Source of the DNA: Bradyrhizobium diazoefficiens
GTDB lineage: Bacteria; Pseudomonadota; Alphaproteobacteria; Rhizobiales; Xanthobacteraceae
DNA: 64,000 bases
Direction of reading: 5' to 3'
Assembly: GCF_016616885.1 (NCBI RefSeq)
Contig: NZ_CP067102.1
Span: 2,198,501-2,262,500, forward strand
Each line of letters starts with the position of its first letter. The stretch's first letter is position 1. The notes under the pieces were generated by a model, which saw only the letters and a list, made by a program, of their open reading frames with translations, was not told where the DNA came from and searched no databases. The position numbers were made by a program, and so were the translations under genes. Below are positions 40,471 through 49,525 of this stretch, piece after piece.

Positions 40471-40746
40471 ATGCTTCGCGCCCGTATCTGCCTCGCCGCC
40501 ATGCTGCTGGCCGCAGGCCTCCACGCCGCATCTGCGCAGACCGCAACGGCGCCCGCGACGCCAGCGACGACCGACGCCAAGCCGCCGGGCAAGATCAAGC
40601 TCACGATGCAGAAGCTGAAGGACATGAAGGCGAAGTGGTCCGCCAACAAGCCGAAGCTCAAGGCCTGCCGCGCCGAGGTGAAGTCCAAGGGCTTCGCCGG
40701 CGACGATCGCTGGTTCTACATCGAAGAGTGCATGGACAAGACCTGA
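40471..40746 (+). CDS. Small secreted PsiF-like protein
   Basis: 91 residues: signal peptide (MLRARICLAAMLLAAGLHAA, cut near SAQ), a Thr/Ala/Pro spacer, then KIKLTMQKLKDMKAKWSANK and a terminal LKACRAEVKSKGFAGDDRWFYIEECMDKT. The two-Cys GDDR...F...C pattern resembles PsiF-type repeats, found in phosphate-starvation proteins of unknown activity. ATG 40471 follows AGGGGGAC. Between the OFA transporter and fdhB; a link to formate metabolism is only positional. Confidence 0.65.
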   Translation: MLRARICLAAMLLAAGLHAASAQTATAPATPATTDAKPPGKIKLTMQKLKDMKAKWSANKPKLKACRAEVKSKGFAGDDRWFYIEECMDKT

Positions 40747-40808
40747 GATCGTTCCGCGATCAACGTTTGCGTGGGGGCATGGTTGTTCGCGGCCCACTCC
40801 CTAAATCG

Positions 40809-40827
40809 TTATGGAGTCGTTCTAAAT
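40809..40827. promoter_or_regulatory. Weak Irr/ICE-like motif upstream of fdhB
   Basis: TTATGGAGTCGTTCTAAAT has one good half (TTCTAAA) and one poor half of the rhizobial iron control element TTTAGAA-N3-TTCTAAA, about 86 bp before fdhB. An iron link would suit the Fe-S-rich enzyme. Low confidence. Confidence 0.2.
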
Positions 40828-40912
40828 TTCCTTGCATCTGGCATACCAGAGGCTAGAGTTGCGTCCGGCGAGAACCAGATCATCGCGCTTTTGAGGAGAA
40901 CGCGACGTTTCC

Positions 40913-42622
40913 ATGAGCAGCAACGACGACGTTCACAAGGTCAGGGAATTCGAGCATCCGGGCGAGGGGCGCCGGCGTGCCAAGGCCATGCCGAAGGGGC
41001 GGCAGGTCGATCCGACCGCCTCGCATGAGATCGAGCAGTTGCTCGGCGACAAGCCGCGGCGGCGCGATCTGCTGATCGAATATCTGCACCTGATCCAGGA
41101 CAAATATCACCAGATCTCAGCCGCGCATTTGGCCGCGCTCGCCGACGAGATGAAGCTCGCCTTCGCCGAAGTGTTCGAGACCGCGACCTTTTACGCGCAT
41201 TTCGACGTGGTGAAGGAAGGCGAGCCTGACATCGCGCCGCTGACGATCCGCGTCTGCGACTCGCTGACCTGCGCGATGCTCGGCGGCGAGAAGTTGCTCG
41301 AGGATCTGCAGGACGCCGCGGGGCCCGGCATCCGCGTCGTGCGCGCGCCCTGCGTCGGCCGCTGCGATACCGCGCCGGCCGCAGAGGTTGGGCACAACTT
41401 CGTCGACCATGCGACCGTCGGCAATGTGATGGCGGCGGCGAAGGCTGGCGACACCCATGCGCATCTGCCCAAATATGTCGACTACGACGCCTATGTCGCC
41501 GGCGGTGGCTACAAGCTGCTCAATCGGGTGCGCTCCGGCGAATTATCGAAGGACGATCTGCTGAAGGCGCTCGACGACGCCTCGCTGCGCGGCCTCGGTG
41601 GCGCCGGTTTTCCAACGGGCCGCAAATGGCGCGCCGTGCTGGGCGAACCCGGCCCGCGGCTGATGGCGATCAACGGCGACGAGGGCGAGCCCGGCACGTT
41701 CAAGGACCGTGTCTATCTCGAAAGCGATCCGCATCGTTTCATCGAGGGCATGTTGATCGGCGCGCATGTGGTGCAGGCCGCGGACGTCTACATCTATCTG
41801 CGCGACGAATATCCGGCCTCGCGCGAGATATTGGAGCGGGAGCTCGCGAAACTCCCCGCGGGTGGTCCGACGCTGCACATGCGCCGCGGCGCCGGCGCTT
41901 ACATCTGCGGAGAAGAGTCTTCGCTGCTCGAGAGCATCGAGGGCAAGCGCGGCCTGCCCCGGCACAAGCCGCCCTATCCGTTCCAGGTCGGCCTGTTCGG
42001 CCTGCCGACGCTGATCAACAACATCGAGACGCTGTGGCGGGTGCGTGACATCGTCGAGAAGGGCGCCGACTGGTGGAAGGGCCACGGCCGCCATGAGCGT
42101 CACGGCCTGCGCAGCTTCTCGGTCTCTGGGCGCGTGAAAAACCCCGGCATGAAGCTCGCACCCGCCGGCATCACCGTGCGCGAACTGATCGACGAATATT
42201 GCGGCGGCATGGCCGATGGCCATCAGTTCTACGCTTATCTCCCGGGCGGCGCGTCCGGCGGCATTCTGCCGGCGTCGATGGACGACATCCCGCTCGATTT
42301 CGGCACCCTGGAGAAATACGGCTGCTTCATCGGCTCGGCCGCGATCGTGATCCTGTCGCAGAAGGACAGCGTGCGCGCAGCCGCGCTGAATCTGATGAAG
42401 TTTTTCGAGGACGAGAGCTGCGGCCAGTGCACGCCGTGCCGCGTCGGAACCCAGAAGGCGGCGCAGCTGATGCAGAAGCCGGTCTGGAACCGCGCATTGC
42501 TGGAAGAATTGAGCCAGGCGATGCGCGATGCCTCGATCTGCGGGCTCGGACAGGCGGCATCGAATCCGCTGTCCTCCGTGATCAAATATTTCCCTGACGA
42601 GTTCAAGGAAGCGGCCGAATGA
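40913..42622 (+). CDS. NAD-dependent formate dehydrogenase beta subunit (NuoE-NuoF fusion)
   Basis: 569 residues. Residues 40-165 are a NuoE/FdsG-like thioredoxin-fold domain with [2Fe-2S] cysteines 115, 120, 147 and 151. Residues 190-569 are NuoF/FdsB-like: GLGGAGFPTGRKW and NGDEGEPGTFKDR (FMN and NADH site), GAYICGEESSLLESIEGKRG, and CGQCTPCRVG near 501 for the [4Fe-4S] cluster. It takes electrons from the alpha subunit and reduces NAD. The fused form and length match the beta subunit of two-subunit Methylobacterium-type FDH1 rather than four-gene fdsGBACD operons. It overlaps fdhA by 4 bp (ATGA). Confidence 0.95.
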   Translation: MSSNDDVHKVREFEHPGEGRRRAKAMPKGRQVDPTASHEIEQLLGDKPRRRDLLIEYLHLIQDKYHQISAAHLAALADEMKLAFAEVFETATFYAHFDVVKEGEPDIAPLTIRVCDSLTCAMLGGEKLLEDLQDAAGPGIRVVRAPCVGRCDTAPAAEVGHNFVDHATVGNVMAAAKAGDTHAHLPKYVDYDAYVAGGGYKLLNRVRSGELSKDDLLKALDDASLRGLGGAGFPTGRKWRAVLGEPGPRLMAINGDEGEPGTFKDRVYLESDPHRFIEGMLIGAHVVQAADVYIYLRDEYPASREILERELAKLPAGGPTLHMRRGAGAYICGEESSLLESIEGKRGLPRHKPPYPFQVGLFGLPTLINNIETLWRVRDIVEKGADWWKGHGRHERHGLRSFSVSGRVKNPGMKLAPAGITVRELIDEYCGGMADGHQFYAYLPGGASGGILPASMDDIPLDFGTLEKYGCFIGSAAIVILSQKDSVRAAALNLMKFFEDESCGQCTPCRVGTQKAAQLMQKPVWNRALLEELSQAMRDASICGLGQAASNPLSSVIKYFPDEFKEAAE

Positions 42623-45384
42623 CCAGGATTACGTTCGAGCTCGACGGCAAGCAGGTCGAGGCCAAGCTCGGCGAGACGATCTGGCAGGTCGCAAAGCGCC
42701 AGGGCCGCGAGATTCCGCATCTCTGCTATTCGCCCGCGCCCGATTATCGCCCCGACGGCAATTGCCGCGCCTGCATGGTCGAGATCGAGGGCGAGCGCGT
42801 GCTCGCGGCGTCCTGCAAGCGCACGCCGTCGGTCGGCATGAAGGTGAAGACCGAATCCGCGCGTGCAGTGTCAGCACAAAAGATGGTGATGGAGCTGCTG
42901 GTTGCCGACCAGCCGGCGCGCGAGACTTCGCACGATCCGGATTCAAAGTTCTGGCACTGGGCCGAAACCACGGGCGTGACCGAGAGCCGTTTCCCTGCGG
43001 CCGAGCGTTGGGAGACCGATGCCAGCCATCCGGCGATGCGCGTCAACCTCGACGCCTGCATCCAGTGCGGCCTCTGCGTCCGCGCCTGTCGCGAGGTCCA
43101 GGTCAACGACGTCATCGGCATGGCCTATCGCAATCACGGCTCGAAAATCGTGTTCGATTTCGACGATCCCATGGGCGAGTCGACGTGCGTCGCTTGCGGC
43201 GAATGCGTGCAGGCCTGCCCGACCGGCGCGCTGATGCCGGCCGTGATGCTCGACGACAAGCAGACCCGCGTGACTTACGCGGACAAGAAGGTGGATTCGC
43301 TCTGCCCGTTCTGCGGCGTCGGTTGTCAGGTGACCTATGAGGTCAAGGACGAGAAGGTGATCTATGCCGAGGGCCGTGATGGCCCCGCCAATCACAACCG
43401 CCTCTGCGTCAAGGGCCGCTTCGGCTTCGACTATATCCACCATCCGCATCGCCTGACAAAACCGCTGGTGCGGCTGCCGAACGCGAAGAAGGATGCCAAC
43501 GATCAGGTCGATCCCGCCAATCCGTTCACCCACTTCCGTGAAGCGAGCTGGGACGAAGCGCTCGACATCGCCGCCAAGGGTCTCGTCAAGATCCGCGACG
43601 AGAAGGGCGTGAAGGCGCTGGCCGGCTTCGGTTCGGCCAAGGGCTCGAACGAAGAGGCCTATCTGTTCCAGAAGCTGGTGCGCACCGGTTTTGGTTCGAA
43701 CAATGTCGACCATTGCACCCGTCTGTGCCACGCCTCGTCGGTGGCGGCGCTGTTCGAGGGCCTGAGCTCGGGCGCGGTGTCCGCGCCGTTCTCGGCCGCC
43801 ATGGACGCCGAAGTGATCTGGGTGATCGGCGCCAATCCGACGGTGAACCATCCGGTCGCTGCGACCTACATCAAGAACGCCGCCAAGAACGGCGCCAAGC
43901 TGTTCGTGATGGATCCGCGCCGGCAGACGCTGTCGCGCCACGCCACCAAGCATCTGCAGTTCAAGCCGGGCTCCGACGTCGCCATGCTGAACGCGATGAT
44001 CAACACGATCATCACCGAAGGCTTGACCGACGACCAGTACATTGCCGGCTATACCGAGGGTTTTGAAGACCTCAAGGAGAAGATCAAGGAGTTCACGCCA
44101 GAGAAGATGGAGGCGATCTGCGGCGTCTCGGCGCAGACACTGCGCGAGGTTGCGCGAACCTATGCGCGTGCGAAATCGTCGATCATCTTCTGGGGCATGG
44201 GCATCAGCCAACACGTCCACGGCACCGACAATGCGCGCTGTCTGATCGCGCTGGCGCTGATCACCGGCCAGGTCGGCCGCCCCGGCACCGGCCTGCATCC
44301 ACTGCGCGGCCAGAACAACGTGCAGGGTGCCTCCGACGCCGGCCTGATCCCGATGTTCCTTCCGGATTATCAGCCGGTCGGCCGCGACGATCTGCGCGGC
44401 AGTTTCGAGAAGCTCTGGCAGCAGGATCTCGATCCCGTCCGCGGCCTGACCGTGGTCGAGATCATGAACGCGATCCACGCCGGCGAGATCAAGGGCATGT
44501 ATATCGAGGGCGAGAACCCCGCGATGTCCGATCCTGATTTGCAGCATGCACGCCAGGCGCTCGCGATGCTCGATCATCTCGTGGTGCAGGACCTCTTCGT
44601 CACCGAGACGGCGTTCCACGCCGATGTCATCCTGCCGGCCTCGGCCTTTGCGGAGAAGGAAGGCTCCTTCACCAACACCGACCGCCGCGTTCAGCTCGCG
44701 CGCCAGGTGATCAAGCCGCCCGGGGATGCGCGGCAGGATCTCTGGATCATCCAGGAGATCGGCAAGCGTATGGGTCTGCCGTGGAATTACGCCGGTCCGG
44801 GTGAGGTCTATACCGAAATGGCGGAACTGATGCCGTCGCTCAAGAACATCAGCTGGGAGCGGCTGGTGCGCGAAGGCGCCGTCACCTATCCGGCTGACGA
44901 TCCGAACAAGCCCGGCAACGAGATCATCTTCACCACGGGCTTCCCGACCGCGAGCGGCCGCGGCAAGATCGTGCCGGCCCATATCATTCCGCCGGACGAA
45001 GTGCCCGACGACGAATATCCGATGGTCCTCTCGACCGGCCGCGTGCTGGAGCACTGGCACACGGGCTCGATGACCCGCCGCGCCCAGGTGCTTGACCAGA
45101 TCGAGCCGGAGGCCGTCGCGTTCATGTCACCGAAGGACATGCGCAGGAAGAAGCTCGTGCCCGGCGACTTCATTCGTCTGGAGACCCGCCGCGGTGCCGT
45201 CGAGGTCAAGGTCCGCTCCGATCGCGACGTGCCGGAGAACATGGTGTTCATGCCGTTCTGCTATGCGGAGGCGGCGGCGAACCTGCTCACCAACCCGGCG
45301 CTCGATCCCTTCGGCAAGATTCCAGAGTTCAAGTTCTGCGCGGCGAGGGCGGAACGCGCGGAGATGCGGGACGCGGCCGAGTAG
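42619..45384 (+). CDS. Formate dehydrogenase alpha subunit (Mo/W-bis-MGD, Fe-S)
   Basis: 921 residues, cytoplasmic. [2Fe-2S] domain with C36, C49, C52, C66. A ferredoxin domain carries two [4Fe-4S] clusters (C147, C150, C153, C157 and C190, C193, C196, C200). The catalytic-domain [4Fe-4S] uses C229, C232, C236, C263. The metal ligand is C370 in CTRLCHASS, next to the catalytic His; it is Cys, not selenocysteine. The C-terminal molydopterin-binding domain is complete (MVLSTGRVLEHWHTGSMTRRA). Oxidises formate to CO2 and passes electrons to FdhB. Nearby FdhD, MobAB and MoeA provide the cofactor. Confidence 0.95.
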   Translation: MTRITFELDGKQVEAKLGETIWQVAKRQGREIPHLCYSPAPDYRPDGNCRACMVEIEGERVLAASCKRTPSVGMKVKTESARAVSAQKMVMELLVADQPARETSHDPDSKFWHWAETTGVTESRFPAAERWETDASHPAMRVNLDACIQCGLCVRACREVQVNDVIGMAYRNHGSKIVFDFDDPMGESTCVACGECVQACPTGALMPAVMLDDKQTRVTYADKKVDSLCPFCGVGCQVTYEVKDEKVIYAEGRDGPANHNRLCVKGRFGFDYIHHPHRLTKPLVRLPNAKKDANDQVDPANPFTHFREASWDEALDIAAKGLVKIRDEKGVKALAGFGSAKGSNEEAYLFQKLVRTGFGSNNVDHCTRLCHASSVAALFEGLSSGAVSAPFSAAMDAEVIWVIGANPTVNHPVAATYIKNAAKNGAKLFVMDPRRQTLSRHATKHLQFKPGSDVAMLNAMINTIITEGLTDDQYIAGYTEGFEDLKEKIKEFTPEKMEAICGVSAQTLREVARTYARAKSSIIFWGMGISQHVHGTDNARCLIALALITGQVGRPGTGLHPLRGQNNVQGASDAGLIPMFLPDYQPVGRDDLRGSFEKLWQQDLDPVRGLTVVEIMNAIHAGEIKGMYIEGENPAMSDPDLQHARQALAMLDHLVVQDLFVTETAFHADVILPASAFAEKEGSFTNTDRRVQLARQVIKPPGDARQDLWIIQEIGKRMGLPWNYAGPGEVYTEMAELMPSLKNISWERLVREGAVTYPADDPNKPGNEIIFTTGFPTASGRGKIVPAHIIPPDEVPDDEYPMVLSTGRVLEHWHTGSMTRRAQVLDQIEPEAVAFMSPKDMRRKKLVPGDFIRLETRRGAVEVKVRSDRDVPENMVFMPFCYAEAAANLLTNPALDPFGKIPEFKFCAARAERAEMRDAAE

Positions 45385-45407
45385 GGAGCGCACAACCGGT
45401 TCGGAGT

Positions 45408-45440
45408 ACTGGATCACCCGGTCAAGCCGGGCGATGACAG
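45408..45440. repeat. Short palindromic repeat after fdhA
   Basis: GGATCACCCGG TCAA GCCGGGCGATGACA, the GGATNNCCGGGTCAAGCCCGGNNATGACA type of short intergenic hairpin common in bradyrhizobia. Could double as a weak terminator for fdhBA. Confidence 0.5.
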
Positions 45441-45484
45441 TGATTGTGTGGTGCCAGCCTGCCCCACGGTGGTACACGTGACGC

Positions 45485-45958
45485 ATGTCCAAGGTCACCC
45501 CAGCTACCCGTGCGCTCACAGCCGCCGGCATCGCTTTCACCGTCCACGCCTACGATTACGATCCTGATGCCGAGAGCATTGGCCTTCAGGCCGCGGCCGC
45601 GCTCGGCGAGGACCCCGCGCGTGTGTTGAAGACGCTGATGGCGCAGGTCGACGGCAAGCCGGTCTGTGTCATCGTTCCGTCGGACCAGGAGGTCTCGATG
45701 AAAAGGCTCGCCGCGGCCGTGAGCGGCAAGTCGGCCCAAATGATGAAGCCGCCGGAGGCCGAGCGCGTCACCGGCTACAAGGTCGGCGGCATCAGCCCGT
45801 TCGGGCAGCGCAAGCCGGTGCGCACCGTGATCGAGCAGGGCGCTCTCGCCCATGACCTGGTCTATCTCAATGGCGGCCAGCGCGGCCTGCAGGTGCGGAT
45901 GAAGCCAGCCGATGTGCGGGATGTCCTGAAGGCGATTGCAGCGGATGTGCTCGCGTGA
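45485..45958 (+). CDS. ybaK: Cys-tRNA(Pro)/Cys-tRNA(Cys) deacylase YbaK
   Basis: 157 residues of the YbaK/EbsC/ProX editing family. It hydrolyses Cys mischarged on tRNA-Pro. Motifs: TPATRALTAAGIAFTVHAYDYDP, LGEDPARVLKTLMAQVDGKPVCVIVPSDQEVSMKRLAAAVSGKSAQMMKPPEAERVTGYKVGGISPFG; the invariant Lys and GGISPFG loop are intact. Housekeeping; no functional link with fdhA or the GntR gene. Confidence 0.95.
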   Translation: MSKVTPATRALTAAGIAFTVHAYDYDPDAESIGLQAAAALGEDPARVLKTLMAQVDGKPVCVIVPSDQEVSMKRLAAAVSGKSAQMMKPPEAERVTGYKVGGISPFGQRKPVRTVIEQGALAHDLVYLNGGQRGLQVRMKPADVRDVLKAIAADVLA

Positions 45959-45967
45959 GCCTGCCGC

Positions 45968-46651
45968 CTACTGCTTCTGCAACAGCTTGAGCCGGCAGCG
46001 CAGCGCCTCGCGGATATGCGCGCGCGCGAGTTGCTCGGCCTTGTCGCCGTCGCGCGCGGCGATGGCCTCGATGATGGCCTGGTGCTCGCCGTGGCTGGTC
46101 GAGGGACGACCTGTCACGGTGAAAGTGGTCGGGCCGAGCAAGGCGATCCAGTCCTGCAATTCGCGCGAGGCATTATCGAGATAGCGATTGCGCGCGGCGC
46201 GGCAGATGGCTTCGTGAAAGGCGCGGTTGAGCCGCGCCATCTCCGCGGCATCGGTCTCGGACGCCTCGACAAAGGCCTGCTCGATATCCCTGAGCGCGTG
46301 GACCTCCGGCGCAGATGCGTGCTCGGCGGCGAGGCGGGCGGCGGCGCCTTCCATGATCTCGCGCATGGCGTAGAGCTCGAGTACCTCGGAGATGTCGAGG
46401 TTACGCACGATCAGCCCGCGGCCGCCGGCGGGCTCGACGAAACCGCGCGCCGCGAGACGGCCAAGCGCCTCCCGCACCGGCGTACGGCTGACCTTCAGTC
46501 GCTGGGCGACCTCTTCCTCACGCAGGCGATCGCCAGCGCGGTAGCTGCCGGCCTGGAGCGCCTCGCAGAGCGAACGGAACACCGCTTCGCCCAGCGCTAC
46601 GCCACCGCCACGGACGATCGATCCGCCTGTCTTTGCCGGGCGTCTGGCCAT
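45968..46651 (-). CDS. GntR-family (FadR/FCD) regulator, probable tcu regulator
   Basis: 227 residues: winged helix (ALGEAVFRSLCEALQAGSYRAGDRLREEEVAQRLKVSRTPVREALGRLAARGFVE) and an all-helical FCD effector domain with metal-site residues (LYAMREIMEGAAARLAAEHA, ARLNRAFHEAICRAARN, GEHQAIIEAIAARD). Start ATG 46651 has GAGGATTC upstream. Divergent from tcuA with a GntR-type palindrome between them, so it likely represses or activates tcuAB in answer to a tricarboxylate or dicarboxylate. Confidence 0.9.
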   Translation of the reverse strand: MARRPAKTGGSIVRGGGVALGEAVFRSLCEALQAGSYRAGDRLREEEVAQRLKVSRTPVREALGRLAARGFVEPAGGRGLIVRNLDISEVLELYAMREIMEGAAARLAAEHASAPEVHALRDIEQAFVEASETDAAEMARLNRAFHEAICRAARNRYLDNASRELQDWIALLGPTTFTVTGRPSTSHGEHQAIIEAIAARDGDKAEQLARAHIREALRCRLKLLQKQ

Positions 46652-46716
46652 GAATCCTCGGGCTCGCAATGCGCATCCTGCTCATGCAGAGACGCCGCTT
46701 GCTGCCTCTGTATATA

Positions 46717-46728
46717 TTTGTATACAAT
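46717..46728. promoter_or_regulatory. GntR-type operator
   Basis: TTGTATACAA (46718-46727), a perfect dyad inside an AT-rich stretch (TATATATTTGTATACAATAG) between the divergent GntR and tcuA genes. Closely similar to TTGTATACAA boxes of FCD-type GntR regulators. Confidence 0.65.
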
Positions 46729-46804
46729 AGTACGCAATGGCGGATCGGTTTGACCAGGGTCTGCGGGCAGAATGTCTCTAACTTGGTCGCATCGGACAGA
46801 CGGC

Positions 46805-48196
46805 ATGGGTACCAAATACGATGTGCTGGTGATCGGCGGCGGCAACGCGGCGCTGTGCGCAGCGATCAGCGCGCGCCGCGGCGGCGCCTCGGTGCTGGTG
46901 CTCGAAGGCGCGCCAAAGTTCTATCGCGGCGGCAACACCCGTCACACCCGCAACATGCGTTGCGCCCATGACGCCGCGACCGAAATCCTCACCGGCCCCT
47001 ACACCGAGGAGGAGTTCTGGGAGGACTTGCTGCGCGTCACCGGAGGGCAGACCGACGAGGTGCTTGCCCGTCACATGATCCGGGAGTCCAAGGATATCCT
47101 GAACTGGATCGTGGAGCAGGGCGTGCGCTGGCAGCCCTCCCTCGGCGGCACGCTGAGCCTGGGTCGAACCAACTCCTTCTTCCTCGGCGGCGGCCGCGCC
47201 ATGCTGAACGCGCTCTATCGCACCGCCGAGAGGCTCGGTGTCGACGTCGCATACGACGCCGAGGTCATCGACCTCGTGATCGAGGATGGCATGTTCCTCG
47301 CCGCGTGCCTGAAGCGGCCGATCAACGGCGAAACCGAGATCCGCGCGACGTCGCTGGTCGCTGCCGCCGGCGGGTTCGAGGCCAACATCGAATGGCTGAA
47401 GCAATATTGGGGCGAGGCCGCCGATAATTTCCTGATCCGCGGCACGCCCTATAATCGTGGCTCGATCCTGAAGATGCTGCTCGACAAGGGCGTGCAGGAG
47501 GTCGGCGATCCCACCCAATGCCACGCGGTCGCGATCGACGCCCGCGCACCGAAATTCGACGGCGGCATCATCACGCGCCACGATTCCGTCGTGTTCGGTA
47601 TCGTCGTCAACAAGCATTCGCATCGCTTCTATGACGAGGGCGAGGATATCTGGCCGAAGCGTTATGCGATCTGGGGCCGGCTGGTCGCGGCGCAGCCCGA
47701 CCAGATCGCCTACATCATCTTCGACTCCACCGTCGTCACCAGCTTCATGCCGACGCTGTTTCCACCGATCGCCGGGCAGACCATCGCCGAGCTTGCCGGC
47801 AAGCTCGGGCTCGACCCGGCCGTACTGGAAAAGACCATCGCCGAATTCAACGCCGCGGTGCGGCCAGGCACCTTCGATCATACGATCCTGGACGATTGCG
47901 TGACCGAGGACATCACGCCCCCCAAGACGCACTGGGCGCGCCGGATCGAGACGCCGCCTTATCTCGCCTATCCGGTGCGGCCCGGCATCACGTTCACCTA
48001 TCTCGGCACGCGCGTGAACAAGGAAGCGCGGATGCAGATGGCTGACGGCAAGCCATCGGCCAACATGTTCGCGGCGGGCGAGATCATGGCCGGCAACGTG
48101 CTCGGCAAGGGCTATGCCGCCGGCATGGGTATGACCATCGGCAGCGTGTTCGGGCGGATCGCAGGACGGGAAGCGGCGAAACATGCACGGAACTAA
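46805..48196 (+). CDS. tcuA: FAD-dependent tricarballylate dehydrogenase TcuA
   Basis: 463 residues. Oxidises tricarballylate to cis-aconitate with FAD. Rossmann start KYDVLVIGGGNAALCAAISARRGGASVLVLEGAPKFYRGGNTRHTRNMRCAHDAA, LSLGRTNSFFLGGGRAMLNALYRTAERLG, and a fumarate-reductase-like C-terminal end (KPSANMFAAGEIMAGNVLGKGYAAGMGMTIGSVFGRIAG). The ATG at 46805 fits the family N-terminus; 46772 is an in-frame alternative. Its stop overlaps tcuB by 14 bp. The closest relatives also include fumarate-reductase-type flavoproteins, so the substrate rests on the tcuB linkage. Confidence 0.85.
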   Translation: MGTKYDVLVIGGGNAALCAAISARRGGASVLVLEGAPKFYRGGNTRHTRNMRCAHDAATEILTGPYTEEEFWEDLLRVTGGQTDEVLARHMIRESKDILNWIVEQGVRWQPSLGGTLSLGRTNSFFLGGGRAMLNALYRTAERLGVDVAYDAEVIDLVIEDGMFLAACLKRPINGETEIRATSLVAAAGGFEANIEWLKQYWGEAADNFLIRGTPYNRGSILKMLLDKGVQEVGDPTQCHAVAIDARAPKFDGGIITRHDSVVFGIVVNKHSHRFYDEGEDIWPKRYAIWGRLVAAQPDQIAYIIFDSTVVTSFMPTLFPPIAGQTIAELAGKLGLDPAVLEKTIAEFNAAVRPGTFDHTILDDCVTEDITPPKTHWARRIETPPYLAYPVRPGITFTYLGTRVNKEARMQMADGKPSANMFAAGEIMAGNVLGKGYAAGMGMTIGSVFGRIAGREAAKHARN

Positions 48197-49289
48197 AATC
48201 CTGGACGAAGCCGACCGTCTGATGACGGTCTGCAATTCCTGTCGCTACTGCGAGGGTCTTTGCGCGGTATTTCCCGCGATGGAGATGCGTCGCGCCTTCT
48301 CCGATGGCGACCTCAATTATCTCGCCAACCTCTGCCATTCCTGCGGCGCCTGCTATGTCGACTGCCAGTTCTCGCCGCCGCACGAATTCAACGTCAACGT
48401 CCCGCAGACGCTGGCGGTCGCACGCGCCGAGTCCTATGCGGCCTATGCCTGGCCGCAGGCGCTGTCCGGCGCCTTCACGCGCAACGGGCTCGTCATCAGC
48501 GTCACCGCCGCGCTCAGTATGGCCGCCTTCATCTTCGGCTTCGCGGCCCTCAACGATCGCAGCGTGCTATTCGGCGTCCACACCGGCCCGGGCGCGTTCT
48601 ACAAGCTGATGCCGCACAACGCGATGGCCGCGCTGTTCAGCGCGGCGTTCCTCTATGCCATCCTCGCACTGGTCATGAGCGTTCGCGCATTCTGGCGCGA
48701 CATCGGCGCGCCGATCGGCGGCCGGGCCGACGGCGGCTCGATCTTCCAGGCAATCCGCGATGCCGGCGAGTTGCGCTATCTCCATGGTGGCGGTGTCGGC
48801 TGCTACAACGAAGACGACAAGCCGACTGACCGGCGCAAGCTTTTCCATCATCTGACGTTCTACGGCTTCCTGCTGTGCTTTGCCGCGACCTCGGTCGCTA
48901 CGCTGTACCACTATCTGCTCGGCCGCGAGGCGCCGTATCCGTGGTGGGATCTGCCGGTCGTGCTGGGTACGCTCGGCGGCTTCGGCCTTATCGTCGGTCC
49001 CATCGGGCTGCTCGTCGCCAAATCGCGCCGGGCGCCTGAGCTGCTCGACGAGAATCGCTACGGCATGGATGTCGGCTTCATCGCCATGCTGTTCCTGACC
49101 GGGTTCACGGGAATGCTGCTTCTGCTCCTGCGCGAGACAGCCGGCATGGGGCCGCTGCTGGCGCTGCATCTTGGCGCGGTGTTCGCACTGTTCATCACGA
49201 TGCCTTATGGCAAGTTCGTGCACGGCATCTACCGCTTCGCGGCGCTGGTGCGTTACGCGCAGGAGCGGCGCAGCGAAGCCGGCTCTTGA
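48183..49289 (+). CDS. tcuB: TcuB: tricarballylate utilisation Fe-S/cytochrome-like membrane protein
   Basis: 368 residues. Two Cys clusters at the N-terminus (CNSCRYCEGLC at about 17-27 and CHSCGACYVDC at about 51-61) bind two [4Fe-4S] centres. Then come about six TM helices (LVISVTAALSMAAFIFGFAAL, LFHHLTFYGFLLCFAATSVATLYHYLLG, LLALHLGAVFALFITMPYGKFVHGIYRF) with His residues fit for heme. TcuB reoxidises the reduced flavin of TcuA and passes electrons to the quinone pool. The transporter TcuC is not present downstream, so uptake must come from elsewhere. Confidence 0.9.
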   Translation: MHGTKILDEADRLMTVCNSCRYCEGLCAVFPAMEMRRAFSDGDLNYLANLCHSCGACYVDCQFSPPHEFNVNVPQTLAVARAESYAAYAWPQALSGAFTRNGLVISVTAALSMAAFIFGFAALNDRSVLFGVHTGPGAFYKLMPHNAMAALFSAAFLYAILALVMSVRAFWRDIGAPIGGRADGGSIFQAIRDAGELRYLHGGGVGCYNEDDKPTDRRKLFHHLTFYGFLLCFAATSVATLYHYLLGREAPYPWWDLPVVLGTLGGFGLIVGPIGLLVAKSRRAPELLDENRYGMDVGFIAMLFLTGFTGMLLLLLRETAGMGPLLALHLGAVFALFITMPYGKFVHGIYRFAALVRYAQERRSEAGS

Positions 49290-49356
49290 GGGGTGTGCGG
49301 GGCTGACGTATCTCTGGGCCGTTCACGGAGAGCGAATCGCTGGGGAGGCCGCGCTC

Positions 49357-49515
49357 ATGTACATGTTTCTGCCGTTTCTGCTGGCGCTCGCAGGCTGTGT
49401 GTGCGTCTGGCGTTCGCGCGCGGGACTGAGCTACGGGCTTTGGAGTGCAACCATCATCGTCACGGTCGCATGGTTCTTCCATCACGCGACCGACCCGCTG
49501 AAATTTTCGTTCTGA
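49357..49515 (+). CDS. DUF5993 small membrane protein
   Basis: 52 residues: MYMFLPFLLALAGCVCVWRS, then AGLSYGLWSATIIVTVAWFFHHATDPLKFSF. Two TM helices and the HHATDPLKFSF ending are the DUF5993 pattern, a tiny family often found just before dsbB. ATG 49357 follows GGGGAGG. It ends 10 bp before dsbB, so both are probably one unit. A structural or regulatory aid to DsbB is a fair guess. Confidence 0.8.
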   Translation: MYMFLPFLLALAGCVCVWRSRAGLSYGLWSATIIVTVAWFFHHATDPLKFSF

Positions 49516-49525
49516 CGGTGGCGAG

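Noticed and set aside
42943..45060. 705-codon open frame on the minus strand across fdhA
   Set aside because: Mirror frame of a high-GC gene; composition (Arg, Gly, Asp, His rich) and absence of domains show it is an artefact opposite a fully recognisable formate dehydrogenase.
46778..48235. 485-codon minus-strand frame opposite tcuA
   Set aside because: Antisense artefact with no domain; tcuA on the plus strand is clearly coding.
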